Assembly: GCF_026151205.1 (NCBI RefSeq)
Contig: NC_087077.1
Span: 16,156,983-16,220,982 of the forward strand
Origin: Bolinopsis microptera
Taxonomy: Eukaryota > Ctenophora > Tentaculata > Lobata > Bolinopsidae
DNA: 64,000 nucleotides
Direction: 5' to 3'
In this document: one piece after another, positions 48,143 through 60,689 of the stretch
Layout: every line of letters begins with the position of its first letter
Numbering within the stretch: the first letter of the stretch is position 1
Notes under the pieces: model-generated
What the model saw: only the letters and a program-made list of their open reading frames with translations
What the model was told of the DNA's origin: nothing
Database searches by the model: none
Translations under genes and position numbers: made by a program

Positions 48143-49514
48143 GGGGGGGGGGGGGGGGCCAATGGATATTTTTTTGTGAAACTTGATTTCGAGATAGTAG
48201 TTGACCAACAAACTAAGACCAGTGACCGAACTTTTGAGGGGGTCCCGGACCCCAACCGCCAAACGGTGCGCGCAGGGCAGCCACGCCCATATTTGGTCCA
48301 AATTAGGCCCAATTTAGCCAAATACCCTGAACATGCCCAAAACCAAGGTTTATGGTGCTCTACTTGTAGCTAGTGGTCTCCTGAACTCGTATATGAAATT
48401 TCATCAAGATTGGACGAAAAATGACTGAGTTATGAGCCAAAAACCATATGCCCATATTTGGGCATACGCACCAAATTTGGTAGATTTCGGCCCATAAATT
48501 GGTCAAATATCAATATTTTTGAATGAAACTTACTTTATATGAAAGGTAAGCCTAAACTACATATTATCTGTAAGTTATATCTTTATATCTGTTTAAATGT
48601 GGATACTAAGGCGAAAAAGCCACAAAAAATGAACTAAATTGCCCATATCTCGGTTCGCGATATTTGCGGAATTGATCTCATTAAAATTGTAACAACTCAA
48701 TCAGTTTTCAAAATTTTTGCATGAAATTTTCGGAATCGACTCGAAATTGCATTTCCACCTTATTTTAAATACGGATTTTTGATTTAGGCCTCCAAAAAAA
48801 TTTGGCGGCCAAACTCCAAAATAATCTCACAAAAATTCAGAATTTGGCCGCCAAATTTTTTTGGAGGCCTAAATCAAAAATCCGTATTTAAAATAAGGTG
48901 GAAATGCGATTTCGAGTCGATTCCGAAAATTTCATGCAAAAATTTTGAAAACTGATTGAGTTGTTACAATTTTAATGAGATCAATTCCGCAAATATCGCG
49001 AACCGAGATATGGGCAATTTAGTTCATTTTTTGTGGTTTTTTCGCCTTAGTATCCACATTTAAACAGATATAAAGCTATAACTTACAGATAATATGTAGT
49101 TTAGGCTTACCTTTCATATAAAGTAAGTTTCATTCAAAAATATTGACATTTGACTAATTTATGGGACGAAATCTACCAAATTTGGTGCGTATGCCCAAAT
49201 ATGGGCATATGGTTTTTGGCTCATAACTCAGTCATTTTTTGTCCAATCTTGATGAAATTTCATATACGAGTTCAGGAGACCACTAGCTACAAGTAGAGCA
49301 CCATAAACCTTGGTTTTGGGCATGTTCAGGGTATTTGGCTAAATTGGGCCTAATTTGGACCAATTATGGGCGTGGCTGCCATGCGCGCTCCGTTTGGCGG
49401 TTGGGGTCCGGGACCCCCTCAAAAGTTCGGTCACTGGTCTTAGTTTGTTGGTCAATTGCTATCTCGAAATCAAGTTTCACAAAAAAATACCCATTGGCCC
49501 CCCCCCCCCCCCCC
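48143..49514. mobile_element. Near-perfect 1.37-kb palindrome flanked by TTAA, G/C-run ends
   Basis: The sequence from 48143 inward is repeated inverted from 49514 inward with only scattered mismatches. Each arm is about 670 bp, around a loop of about 30 bp near 48815-48845. The outer ends are a G16 run (48143-48158) and a C17 run (49498-49514), bordered by TTAA at 48139-48142 and 49515-49518. No transposase frame exists; the open frames inside are mirror images. It is best read as a long foldback MITE using TTAA targets, distinct in sequence from the 16.5-kb element. Confidence 0.8.
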
Positions 49515-49552
49515 TTAACACATTATAATCGTGTTGAATATTTATATTTTGT

Positions 49553-49692
49553 GATCCTTGAAAATCTGGGTTATATTGCCACCTAGCTAAAGAACATGTA
49601 AGCCTTGAAAATCCGGGTTCTTTTGCCACCTAGCTAAAGAACATGTAATCCTTGAAAATCCGGATTATTTTGCCACCTAGCTATAGAAGTAG
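49553..49692. repeat. Tandem repeat, 47-bp unit, 3 copies
   Basis: The unit ccttgaaaatccgggtt, then attttgccacctagctaaag, then aacatgtaa is repeated three times with few changes. Confidence 0.9.
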
Positions 49693-49699
49693 AACAACA

Positions 49700-52190
49700 A
49701 GACACCTATAATACTGTACGAGATTAGATGACAACAAGAAGAATTAGATGGCAACAGGGTTACACGTTCACCCATCACGGAGAATAAAGTTATAGGAATT
49801 TGTCGCCTGCATACAACATAAATTTAGGAAATCAATTATCACAATCCTGCCGTGTTCATCGCTAACGTTATACGTGAGGTCGCGCGACTGATTACAGAAA
49901 CTACCAGGTTTCCTTCTTCACAAAGTTCCATCAAGTTTGACTTAGCTTCCATGGAAACCGGACTAATTCCCACTAATTCCCACGTGTGTTACTATAAGAC
50001 TATAGTGACCTCTATTATAGTAAGAGGAGTATGTGAATACCACACAGTCAAGATATTGACTGTAATAATCGCAGCAGTCAATAGTCATACGATAGCCCGA
50101 TAAAGCAGGTCACCTGTAAAAGTCACCTTTAAATACAGTGTAATCAGTTATAAATCCCAATAAACGGGACCGAAATCACAAGGGACGGTCACTGCACCGG
50201 CGACTCTCATCCCCCGCTAAACATTCGACCATTAGGTATTAATTATATCAATACCATTGCAAGCATTGTGGGCTCATTTGACTCGTTACTCTTGAAGCTT
50301 TCAGGTACCTCTTGCGAGTAGGTGACTGGGTTGTTCAACCTCTTCCGTGGAGGTGACTGGGTTGTTCAACTGTGTCAAATTAACTTTAGTGGGCGCTTCA
50401 CAGCGCTCAGCGCATCCAGCGTGCAACCTGTGCCTAGTATACGAATTCCTCCGCTTCACGGTACGTAAATTGAGGTTTATATTAGCTCTTACACACTCTT
50501 AACAAGCGTTAAAAGTTGGCAGTACCAAGTATCGTCTCACTTGGTTAGTTTTCTAGCAGCTGCCACACTTGCCTTCTGTCACACTTGATCCACCTCCCGT
50601 TCTTAATTATATTTGTAGTTCTTAATTATATTTGTTAATACTTTTTACGCCAACTCCTTCTGTCGTGTGGTTTTCTTTCCGGTAGATGTTGTTGAGAAGG
50701 GTTGTATATTGCTGATAAATCACACATATATTATAATAGTGTTAATGTTGTAATGTTAACGCCTCTCTTCCCTTAGTACTTAACAGTGATAGTTGTAGGT
50801 TTACTCTATTGCTAGTACGGATTAAACTGGCAATAGTCTGGCATCTAGCTAGTTCATTCGCATCACATACGGGTAATTCCCTTGAGCTAGTTATTAACTT
50901 TTATTAGTTTCTTTGAACAGCTACATCATAATTGTAACTTGTACCTTGTTTCATTAATACTTAGATACTGCTTTAGCTGGTTATTAGTAACAACTAGCAG
51001 ATAGCTCTTTCATCTTTGTAATCGTAGCACGGCAGAAACAATTTTGTCTGGGTCCTTGTTTCTTGTCATTTGAATCCTGAGCTGCAATCCAGACAGCATT
51101 TTTGAAACTAATGCTTTTTTTGGATACTTTTCGGTGGTTGTGGGCAAAGCAGACAGGCTAAATGTCTCAGACCTCAGTTCGTAAACTTAGTAAACTTAAG
51201 AGCAATACAAATTCATTATTCTTTGAGTAACAGAAACTTTTAGATTAAGGTATTGGCTGTATGGACTTGACAACCTTTTAAATAATAGTTGGAGTAATAT
51301 CTCCATCGGTATCCTGTGATAGTCTGCTCTTTTGTCTGAAACTTTTGTAGCCGATTCCCTCTTCACAATGCCATCTTTGGTTATCAGGTTATCTTTTGAC
51401 ACGCGGCATCTTCAAGGACTGGCGTCATGGTGTTTTACCGCATTGTTTGATAATATTCATCAAAATTACTAAAACAATTTCCTTGATTGGGTGGGGTCTA
51501 CTGTCTGAAACGTTTGATGTTGAAAGCTTCAAAAAGACAAGTTTTTCGAAAGTTTGATGTACAGTTTTCCTATCCGTTTCTCGGTAGATTATAAGCACAC
51601 CGGTAAATTTCAATGGACTTACTTGAAACCTCCAACAGAATATAATAAGTACGACCAATCCCCAAACTGCAAGTGGGAGTGGCAATTTCCCCCGGACGCA
51701 TTTGAACCTCTCAGTCAAAGTAAATGTATCACATTACAATTGTGCTATATTTGCAGTGCAATTTCCCATGGATATAGCATATAAATATACATATGTTTAT
51801 AACATGTTTTTATTATATTATATTATATATGCGAGTTTTGAAGGAACTTATTTTCTTATCACTGAGGTAGTACTGTCAAGTAAGAATCTACAAAACTGAG
51901 TACAACTATACCTTGTCACATGCTGGGATATTACAAAGAGACCATTATAATATTAAATATATAGAGGTCTTCAAAGCTGTAGTGCCTGCTGCAGTTTGCA
52001 AAAAAAGATATAATGAAACAGTTTCCTTGGCTTAAATCAGAAATTATAATTACACAAGCCCCTTACAGACTATAATGAGTATTCAACTATCTAGAGACCT
52101 TTGTACCGGGTGTTTTATATTTAATTCACGTTAAATCTATTGCAACAAGTGAGGTATGTTTGTAAAAGAGTGGGTCATTAGTTCACAAGT
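49700..52190. other. No recognisable gene
   Basis: AT-rich. A 2-copy 27-bp repeat (gaggtgactgggttgttcaac) lies at about 50315-50370. Nothing else is supported. Confidence 0.45.
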
Positions 52191-52195
52191 TCTTC

Positions 52196-52755
52196 AATTC
52201 TCCACCCCATCCCATTTCCACCCCACCCCATCCCCACCTCATCTCCACCCCATCTCCACCCCACCCCATCTCCACCCCACCCCATCTCCACCCCACCCCA
52301 TCTCCACCGCCGCACCTCGTATTAACCCCACCCCATCTCTACCCAACCCCATCTCCACCCCAACCCATCTCCACCCCACCCCATCTCCAAACCCAACCCA
52401 TCTCCACCCCACCCCATCTTCACCCCACCCCATCTCCAACCCACCCCATCTCCATCCCGCCCCACCCCATCTCCACCCCAACCCATCTCCACCCCACCCC
52501 ACCCCACCCCACCCCACCCACCCCACCCCACCCCACCCCATCTCCACCCACCCCATCTCCACCCCATCTCCACCCCACCCCATCTCCAACCCACCCCATC
52601 TCCATCCCGCCCCACCTCGTATTCACCCCACCCCATCTCTACCCCAACCCCACCTCTACCCAAACCCCATCCTCACCCCACCCCATCTCCACCCCACCCC
52701 ATCTCAACCCCGCGTCCCCGCCCCACCTCGTGTTCACCCCGCCCCACTAGCCCGA
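52196..52755. repeat. C-rich, strand-asymmetric minisatellite (CCCCACCCCATCTCCA)n
   Basis: About 560 bp are made almost only of C, A and T, with G nearly absent from the plus strand. Units vary between ccccaccccatctccacc and ccccaacccatctccacc, with higher-order blocks such as 'cgccccacctcgtattcacc'. The minus strand is G-rich with dense GGGG tracts. Long Pro/His/Ser and Trp/Gly open frames here are products of the repeat. Confidence 0.93.
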
Positions 52756-53064
52756 CTGTGGAAGATTTACTTACTGTGAGCCTGATTAAATCGTAAATAT
52801 TTAAATGTTTCCAACTCCGATGGAAGTCTGGAGACACTTATTGTCTGAGACAATGAGCATGAATTATTCGCACACTTTTATTGAAGTCTTTTTATTGAGC
52901 ATTATTTAGCCATTCTCAGATTTCTACTGCCGATTACTTTACTGAGCGAGAACTCTGTTTTTCGTCGACTGGACAACCCTATGGCTATATAGAACTGACA
53001 GTTCCACATCCAGAAAGTTGTAATTTTTTTCGCTGGTCAATGTTTTCCCATTAAAACGTTTTCT

Positions 53065-53292
53065 ATGCCTAAAAAAAGGTCATTTCTTCAACAAATTTCC
53101 TCTTTGGCACAATATTGTCTCCAAAATCCAAAATATCCTCGCAGATTATCTGCCGTGTTTCTGGATGTGACAGTTCCCACAGAAGAGGGTCCTAGATACT
53201 ATCCCACGTACTCTAATCAAGACATTATTGACACTTGCTGCTGCAATTTAGAGAATGTTAGACGTCAGAGTACCGAAAGAGTGTGGCTTTGA
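53065..53292 (+). CDS. Small uncharacterised ORF, 75 aa
   Basis: MPKKRSFLQQISSLAQYCLQ, then RRLSAVFLDVTVPTEEGPRY, then DIIDTCCCNLENVRRQSTER, to VWL. It has a basic start, no signal peptide or membrane segment, and a CCC cluster. Codon composition is more even than in the flanks and the frame ends cleanly. No family is recognised. It may be a small gene, an exon or a transposon relic. Confidence 0.25.
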   Translation: MPKKRSFLQQISSLAQYCLQNPKYPRRLSAVFLDVTVPTEEGPRYYPTYSNQDIIDTCCCNLENVRRQSTERVWL

Positions 53293-53299
53293 ACACACA

Positions 53300-54640
53300 T
53301 TTAAGGACCTTGACACATTTCGTTAATAAATCAATAAATTCCCGTACTCCCATTATAATTTTATAATAAAGACTTGGTTCCCCTACTCCAATTTAATACA
53401 GACTTAGTCTACTAAACATCGTCCCATGCCAACCTCCTTGTACCCATGCCAACCCATGCTGGTAACCATGCCAACCCATGCTTGGAAAATATTCGATACT
53501 TGCAAGGAAGGACGTAGTGTTGGGAATATACCGAGCACAGCGTGAGGCTACTGCTACTGCTACTACTACTACATACCAATCAGTGCGCTGTTCTGAAGCT
53601 GGTTACAGACTTGTGACGGTCTTTATTTGTTAGTTAAATTTCCCTACCATTAATTTCAGTTTTTGATGTTTATAGTTTGTCTGTTGTCAGTACCACTTCA
53701 GACGCTTAATTTCACAATCGAAAGGTTCGTGCAACGTTATCTTTTTACTGTCTAGCATATAATCCAGCGATAGACTTTACCCAACATAAATTTTAAAACG
53801 ATCACGATATTGAAAATAAAAATCCAGACTTTCCTACAGGGTAGATTAGAAAATATCGGTTATGTTGCATGTGAAACCCACTTTTTCATTGTGTACTTAG
53901 AAGACTCCTCTTTAAAAAAGGGAACCCTCAATCAGCACCACCGGCGTATGAAATCATACCGGTGTAGACGAAATGTCTTGTAAGGTGCTGTGTGGGGGCT
54001 CGCAGTGTCCTCGTCATGTTTTTTTGATAAAACGACTCTAAAATTTCACAGTGTCTCATTTATTTTTTGATAAAACGACCCTACAATTTTGCAGTGTCAC
54101 CCTTCGCATCAGTTCAGAAACTCCATTTTTGATGCAATTCATTCTCCGAAAAGATTGTGCATAACCTACTAATCTAGCGAGGACTGTCTGAGACTACTCA
54201 CGTCAGCTTACCGTCCAACAGCAGTCTCTCCTACTGGCTTTGAGCAAGCTTCTGGTAGACATTCCTGAGCAATATACTGATTGATATTCCCTGGTATCTA
54301 GTAGACGACGCTCGATCCCAGTGGCATATATTATAATATTACTAATTATATATTATATATTACATATATTATGATATAACTTATTGGTCATGGAGACAAT
54401 TTGCCCCGCTTGTATAACGTTATAGAGATATTGACAAATTCTTTTGTCGCACTTATATTAGGAGTAAATACTGTCGATTGAATTCCCAATAGACTGTACG
54501 CGTTTATCTGTATTTCTCGTAGAGATTTATAATTTTTAAAAGTGTCTCTGTATTTCTTGATAACAAATCCATCCTGCACAATTTATCTATTTTTGATAAA
54601 TTTCAAAGTCTTTACTTTTGGATATTCATATAACGACTCT
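53300..54640. other. No recognisable gene; short duplications
   Basis: 'catgccaacc' repeats at 53425-53480. A tandem pair of 'tttttgataaaacgactcta' with following 'ttcacagtgtc' lies at about 54018-54100. Confidence 0.45.
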
Positions 54641-54645
54641 ATAAT

Positions 54646-54925
54646 TTCGCAATATTAAAGTAATATTAAAGTAATATTAAATTAATATTAAAGTAATATT
54701 AAAGTAATATTAAAGTAATATTAAAATAATATTAAAGTAATATTAAAGTAATATTAAAGTAATATTAAAGTAATATTAAAGTAATATTAAAGTAATATTA
54801 AAGTAATATTAAAGTAATATTAAAGTAATATTAAAGTAATATTAAAGTAATATTAAAGTAATATTAAAGTAATATTAAAGTAATATTAAAGTAATATCAA
54901 ATTAATATTAAAGTAATATTAAAGA
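54646..54925. repeat. Minisatellite, 11-bp unit (TAATATTAAAG)n
   Basis: About 25 copies of the 11-mer, with rare A-for-G or C-for-T variants at the edges. It is composed almost entirely of A and T and is self-complementary in part (taatatta). Confidence 0.95.
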
Positions 54926-55618
54926 AATAACTGCTGATCAGTTACCCTTTCAGACGGTGATGACATGGTAATCGCGTACATGTCGGATCTTTTCAATCAA
55001 ATCTCCTCCCGCTGCGTGTTATATAAGCTATTTCCGTTATGTAACTATATAATAATAACTATACAGTATATAATAATATAAGCTTATAAGCTTCCCTCCC
55101 CTGGTTATCCACCCTGTGTTATTACTTACTTACTTGCTGTACTTATAAAATAGTCTGACACAAAATGTTTCTCTGGTTATAGTGGTTATATCCATGTGTC
55201 ATTACATATTATAACCATATAAGCAAATAAGCTGGTTAGCCATGTGTTATCGCTCCTCGCTAAGTTTGTATTTGTGATGCTTAATATCATGGTCATAACA
55301 GACTCGTTCTGCTGTACTAAAGTGAGAAAGTGGTCTGACACACGTTCTTCTAGATTACTGATCTATACTTTAGTAGTCTAAACTATTGACCTACTAAAGT
55401 TGTTAATCGGATATTTTATCATGTTAAAGCGGGGTTAACTGTGTTAAACGTTTGCTTAATATTGATATTCAGCTGCTCTGGATAACTGATCTATTATATT
55501 GAAGCCTACTTGGTGTGTAGCTCTAATTAAGCAACGTGATGTGCATTTAGGCCTAATTTAATCTTGGAACGTGGAAAGCACGTGCAAATTTCCAGCACGT
55601 GGATATTTCCAGGGCCCA

Positions 55619-55832
55619 GGTCTAAAAGACATCTTTTGCAGACGTGCTAACTGAAGCGTCTTTTTGGGCGGCAGGTGCGTTTAGTGTTGTTTTATTTGTG
55701 CTGAAAAGTGGACATTGCCAAGCCTAAAAGACATCTTTTGCACACGTGTGCCAACTTAAGCGTCTTTTTTGGGCGGATGCCAAGCAGCTGTACTTTAAGG
55801 TTGTTTCATTTGTGCTGCAATGCCACTTTAAT
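55619..55832. repeat. Tandem duplication, about 105-bp unit, 2 copies
   Basis: The block ctaaaagacatcttttgcag, then acgtgctaac, gaagcgtctttttgggcgg, ttgttttatttgtgctg occurs at about 55621-55715 and 55725-55830. Each copy contains the hairpin aaaagacatctttt. Confidence 0.85.
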
Positions 55833-55839
55833 ACTAATC

Positions 55840-56640
55840 TAGCTTTAATTTACCATATAATTAGACTAACTAATTCTTTAAGCTAAGAAAATAGTACACA
55901 TATCCAACTTTTCTCATCTCGTAACTTGCATTAATTTTCGTCGGAAGATTAATTTGACGCAGCAAATAAACTATGATTGCATCAAGGAATGAATTACACG
56001 CAACGAAAAATTACTGTCCTGCCATATCATCCTGAATTGTGTGCTATTACCTTAGCTTGACTTTATAATCTATACAATGGACCATTATTATACAGACAGC
56101 TCATACAGTTATATCAAGCATATATTTATAAGATTTTATTAAAAGCTAAATGCCGTCTATAATTATTAACAGCATCAGCTTTTGATAAAAAGTTGTATAT
56201 GTTAGTGCCGTAATATTATCACTGATTATACATTAATTATAATTTACTTAATCTAGAGTCTAGACTAGAAGGTGCAGAAATAGTTAAGTCCTCGCCCACA
56301 ATTTTAAAAACAGCATTTAGCTTAGACTTAACCGTGATGAGATCCTTGCGATGAGACTTTTGTCATAGCTGTTACTTTTATTAAATCTGAATTTTGTTGC
56401 GTTGATAGCTAGAGGAATTTGAATGTTACGACTTTCATCTGAAGTATTTTATCCACATTTCAGTATAAATCATCAACATTTCAGTAAATCAACCACATTT
56501 CAGAAAGTAATTGTGTGTGGGGGGGGGGGGGGGGGACCCCATCGATGCCCATCTGACCAAAAGTTGAGGAATAAATGGGCATCCGTAATTCATCATTTTA
56601 CGGTCAAAATCGAAAAATAAATATTTCTGATATAATACTC
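55840..56640. other. No recognisable gene
   Basis: AT-rich. A G run at about 56519-56535 precedes the MITE. Confidence 0.45.
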
Positions 56641-56643
56641 TTA

Positions 56644-57028
56644 GGGGCCATCTACTTAAGACGTCCAGCAAATAGGGAGGGGGTGGTTTTGGAATTTCGG
56701 ACAAATCCGGACAGGGGGAGGGGGGGGGGGTGGTTTCTGAAAATCCGGACGTCCGGAAATTTTGGCAGAATTAACAAAAAAGTTTTATTTCAACTCTTTG
56801 AATTTTATTTCAACTCTTTGAATTTTATTTCAACTCTTTGAATTTTATTTCAACTCTTTGAATTTTATTTCAACTCTTTGAATTTTATTAACAATGAATT
56901 TGAGTTGGTTTTATTTGTACTCTTAAACGTACTCTTAAAAGTAGCTGGAAATCCGGACGTCCGGTGGAGGGGGTGGTCTGGAAATTTGAGATTTTGGCGG
57001 ACGTCCTAAGTGGATGCAAGATGGCCCC
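56644..57028. mobile_element. PIF/Harbinger-type MITE with TTA target duplication
   Basis: The left end GGGGCCATCTACTTAAGACG and right end (reverse complement) GGGGCCATCTTGCATCCACT are imperfect terminal inverted repeats continuing into TTAGGACGTCC. They are flanked by TTA at 56641-56643 and 57029-57031, the 3-bp TWA duplication typical of PIF/Harbinger. Subterminal 'aatccggacgtccgg' motifs occur in both halves. The centre is a 20-bp tandem repeat. There is no transposase; length is 385 bp. Confidence 0.78.
56780..56892. repeat. 20-bp tandem repeat inside the MITE
   Basis: The unit aattttatttcaactctttg occurs about 5.5 times without mismatch. Confidence 0.95.
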
Positions 57029-57031
57029 TTA

Positions 57032-57765
57032 TTCAGTAGAGGACGGCGAACATCATAACTCAATTTTTAGCTGTTTTTAAGACCATGCCCAACGATACCC
57101 ATGCCCATTGCCCATTTGACCAAAAATCGATAAGTTACTTGAACAGTAAGAACTATGAGGCTTTTTATATATTACAATTTATGTATATTATAATTTAAGG
57201 AAATCTTATTGGTGTATCTTTACCGCTGTTTCTGTTTTTCAACGGTTTTTCTCTTTCCTGATTGCACTTTAATTGCACATGTCAGTAAGATACTTTACAC
57301 TGACAACGGGAGAATATCCTGCAGATTTTTTGTTTCAGTCACGTACTTTATAAAGAATTCTCCTTATATTATTATATGACCAGATATTTTGCATAAAATT
57401 ACGACTTCAAAATTATGGGTTTTTCGAAACGATTTTTCTTTGAAGTTTTTTGCCGCAAACTATTATTTAAACATTATTAAACTACTAAACAGAATCTAAC
57501 ACACAAAAATTATTAAAATAACTTGAATTTTAAAAGGTTTAATCTATGCTTACATATCTTTAACCCAACATTTCTCAACACAAACATTGCACTTCGATTT
57601 ATCATTAATTTCATCAAGCCCACAAAAGTAGTCAATACTCAAGTATTTCATACTCAACTCTTTAAAAAAAAACGAAAAATAAATTGAATCAAGGCTTTCC
57701 TTGTCTCGGTATAAGCACATTATCAGATACCGCTAGTGGGACTGTAATCTTGGCTTCTGGGAGGC
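57032..57765. other. No recognisable gene
   Basis: AT-rich intergenic DNA. Confidence 0.5.
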
Positions 57766-57955
57766 GGTTACTAGGTTACCAGGATTCTAGGTTACTAGGT
57801 TACCAGGATTCTAGGTTACTAGGTTACCAGGATTCTAGGTTACTAGGTTACCAGGATTCTAGGTTACTAGATTACCAGGATTCTAGGTTACTAGGTTACC
57901 AGGATTCTAGGTTACTAGGTTACCAGGATTCTAGGTTACTAGGTTACCAGGATTA
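57766..57955. repeat. Minisatellite, 24-bp unit, 8 copies
   Basis: The unit ggttactaggttaccaggat then tcta is repeated 8 times, one with 'agatt' for 'aggtt'. It holds the inverted pair ggttac/aggttacc. The LGYQDSRL open frame is a by-product. Confidence 0.95.
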
Positions 57956-58794
57956 TATGGATAGGGCCAAACATCTTCCATTGATCATACTCTATTCGGT
58001 TACAGTCAGAGTCGTTCAGAGAGTTTTATAAAGAGTTTTTTTAAACATGTCCAGACACAATTTGACGCTTTTTACATGCTGCCGGAAATGTCAACCAAAA
58101 GATTGGCGAGAAATGAGTGTGTGTAAAATAAAATCCAGTCGGAGAACTCACTGATAGATTATTATATAATAGATGTATATATTTTCTAGTATTCTATAGA
58201 AAATCATGTAATAATATATTGTATTATATTAATGTATACTATGTAAAATATAATAATATGTCAAGTATAATGATATTTTATATCAGCTTTAGTTGTCGGC
58301 TGTTAGCAATTATTTCTATTATTATTATATAGCCGTCTTGTATTCCTTTATATTTTTATATTTTATTTGGTTCGTATTACAGGCTTTGTAGTCTAATGTG
58401 CCGATCTCAACAAACTTTTGCCAAACTGCCCAAATATAGAGCCAGTTACTAGGTGATTAGGAGGTTGCTAGGAGTTACTCGAGGGTGTAAACCTCCCGGG
58501 ATGAATAAAAAATTAACTGGAAAATATATACAGATTACAGTACTTGATATGGGTCATCATTCATTTTCATCTGAAATAGCTGAAACCAGAATCGATGGGT
58601 TAAACTCAAAGAATATTAACACAGAACTTCGTAAAGAAATTCCAATATCATTGATTACAGCCCCTTGGCGTAACAACGCCGCAACCTGTCAGGGTGCTGT
58701 AAATTTTTCCGCCATAAAATTCGCGATAAATACGAGCTCCTGAACAGTCACTGCTCCACAGTACGTTATGCCTGCGTCATAAGCATTGAGTACT

Positions 58795-58875
58795 GTCACC
58801 ATGGTCACCATGCTCCCACGTGCTATCACCATGCTACCACGTGCTATCACCGTGCTATCACCATTCACCATGCTA
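58795..58875. repeat. CACGTG/CACCATG short repeats
   Basis: Units of the type 'ccatgctaccacgtgctatca' are repeated here and again at 59145-59195. Confidence 0.7.
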
Positions 58876-59144
58876 CAGTCGTACAAACAAAATTTTGAAA
58901 TAGCTAGCTTCAGCTATACGCCTGTTTCCACTCTACACTCAGAAAGTGCATTAATATGATAATTTCAACTTTACAATCTTAAAGGCAACTTTAATTGTGC
59001 TCAGCTATGTTTGTTAAATAAGCTCCATTTTAATAGTTTCGACAATATCTAATCTTGTGTGAGTTTTTGACTTTTAGTAGATAATAATATTTTATTTTTG
59101 TTGAGCAAACATTGGCTGGTAGTTCGGGCCGGTCCCCAACAAAC

Positions 59145-59250
59145 GTGCTATCACCATGGTCAACATGCTACCACGTGCTATCACCATGGTCACCGCACCC
59201 ACGTGCTGTTTGACACGTGCTGTTTGACACGTGCTGTTTGACACGTTTAC
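59145..59250. repeat. CACGTGCTGTTTGA tandem repeat
   Basis: Three perfect 14-bp units (cacgtgctgtttga) at about 59201-59243 follow CACGTGCTATCACCATGG units. Each carries a CACGTG palindrome. Confidence 0.85.
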
Positions 59251-59408
59251 ACATCAAGCCCACGTACATCCCATTATCTCATTATGCTGAGAACATTTCT
59301 CACCAGTCACCAGCCACTGATCATAGTGATAGCCTCTAGAATCTAAATGAGCGTCGATTGGGTCAATTATAGATAATCAGTGCTATCTAAATTAAAAAGC
59401 ATTTATTA

Positions 59409-59500
59409 TAATAAGCGTGCAAAACAAATTATATAAAGCATAAAAATAAAATAAAATGCTAAACAATCAATCATTTATAATTTGTTTTGCACGTTTATTA
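59409..59500. repeat. Hairpin, 25-bp arms
   Basis: taataagcgtgcaaaacaaa-ttata (59409-59433) is inverted at 59476-59500 with one mismatch; the loop is 42 bp. It could be a small MITE or an RNA hairpin. Confidence 0.8.
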
Positions 59501-59732
59501 AGGGCTACATACTTAACTTTGATCGTTTGATGTTATTGAGCAATAAGGGTACTTAACTTTGATGTTCTTGAGTAATTAGGGCAGCAAGCTTCTCATTAAC
59601 ATGCCTTGTTATTTAGGACTTATTATAACAGCTACAGTTTTGTTTTTCAAATTACTGAAATCAAAATCAATAGCTTGAACAGTTGAACTCGGGAAGTAAA
59701 GTACTTAAACACAGTGCCAAATAGTAACCTCC

Positions 59733-59878
59733 TAGTAACTCAAACTGTCTCCTAGTAACTGTCTCCTGGTAACTGTCTCCTAGTAACTGTCTCCTAGTAA
59801 CTGTCTCCTAGTAACTGTCTCCTAGTAACTGTCTCCTAGTAACTGTCTCCTAGTAACTGTCTCCTAGTAACCATCTCT
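59733..59878. repeat. Minisatellite, 14-bp unit (CTCCTAGTAACTGT)n
   Basis: About 10 copies; the last ones diverge. Confidence 0.93.
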
Positions 59879-60119
59879 TAGTATAACACATGCCTTTTCA
59901 TAATATCAATAAAAAATAAACATGAGAGAGTGGCATGGCGAATAAAGCATTTATAATTTAAAAACGTTCTTCGTATTATGGAGACTGGAGCCAGGTGTGG
60001 ACTGGCTATACTTGGTTAAAGCACTTTCATCCCATTACATAATAATACTCAATAAATGTAATACATTCGTTATTTTTGTAGTGCTGTAATTAGCTTCAAC
60101 ATGTTGTTATAGATATTTA

Positions 60120-60665
60120 ATTCTAATTTCTAATTTCTAATCATCTAATTCTAACATTCAATTTCTAATTTCTCTATTGTAATTTCTGCAAGTTCCCTAA
60201 TATTAATCAATTCTTACTGTCTATTTTGCTAATTTTAATTTTTATTTCTGTCTATTAACACGTCCGAATGCATGACAGTAAAATTTACTTGTTATCATGC
60301 CGTAATAGACCATTTTCTTGGGCGGTTTAGAAAGCATATACCATTAACTTGTAGCTTTGATCAATGCTTCGCCGACTCGACAGCATAATTCTGCCACCCA
60401 AAGAAGATAGAAGCTCATAGAACGATTAAGATTGTATAACAAAGACTCCATGTACCAACCTATCCCATCGAAGTCAATACATGTTTTTGAGACACTTATG
60501 ACTTACGTCAAGATCAGACTGAAGCTCAGGTAACATAGTCAATCACTGATGGATCTGCAAATCTTGTCACAACGAAGATTAAGTTTAATGACACCACTAA
60601 AGCGATGCATATGATATAAAATCAGAGGGACCTACAACGTCTTGAGGACTACACTTATATGAATG
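60120..60665 (-). mobile_element. Decayed LINE 3' end (copy A), minus strand
   Basis: The sequence from 60245 to 60665 aligns with 63125-63565 (tattaacacg, gtaaaattta, gtttagaaagcat, agctttgat, tcgacag, gaagctcatagaa, aagatcagactgaagctcag, atcactgatggatctgcaaa). A scrambled TTCTAATT array at 60120-60175 lies on the outer, 3' side. Many small deletions relative to copy B show that it is older. The plus-strand RT frame starts immediately to its right. Confidence 0.7.
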
Positions 60666-60689
60666 CAATGATGAAGTTGTAAAATGAGT

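Noticed and set aside
49335-49586. 83-codon frame and mirrored frames at 48119-48373
   Set aside because: They are the two arms of the palindrome read in opposite directions, not genes.
52156-52779. 207-codon Pro/His-rich open frame and its Gly/Trp-rich antisense frames
   Set aside because: They follow directly from the C-rich tandem repeat; every frame is open because the unit lacks stop codons.
57684-58031. LGYQDSRL repeat protein
   Set aside because: The 24-bp minisatellite (a multiple of three) keeps the frame open; there is no other coding sign.
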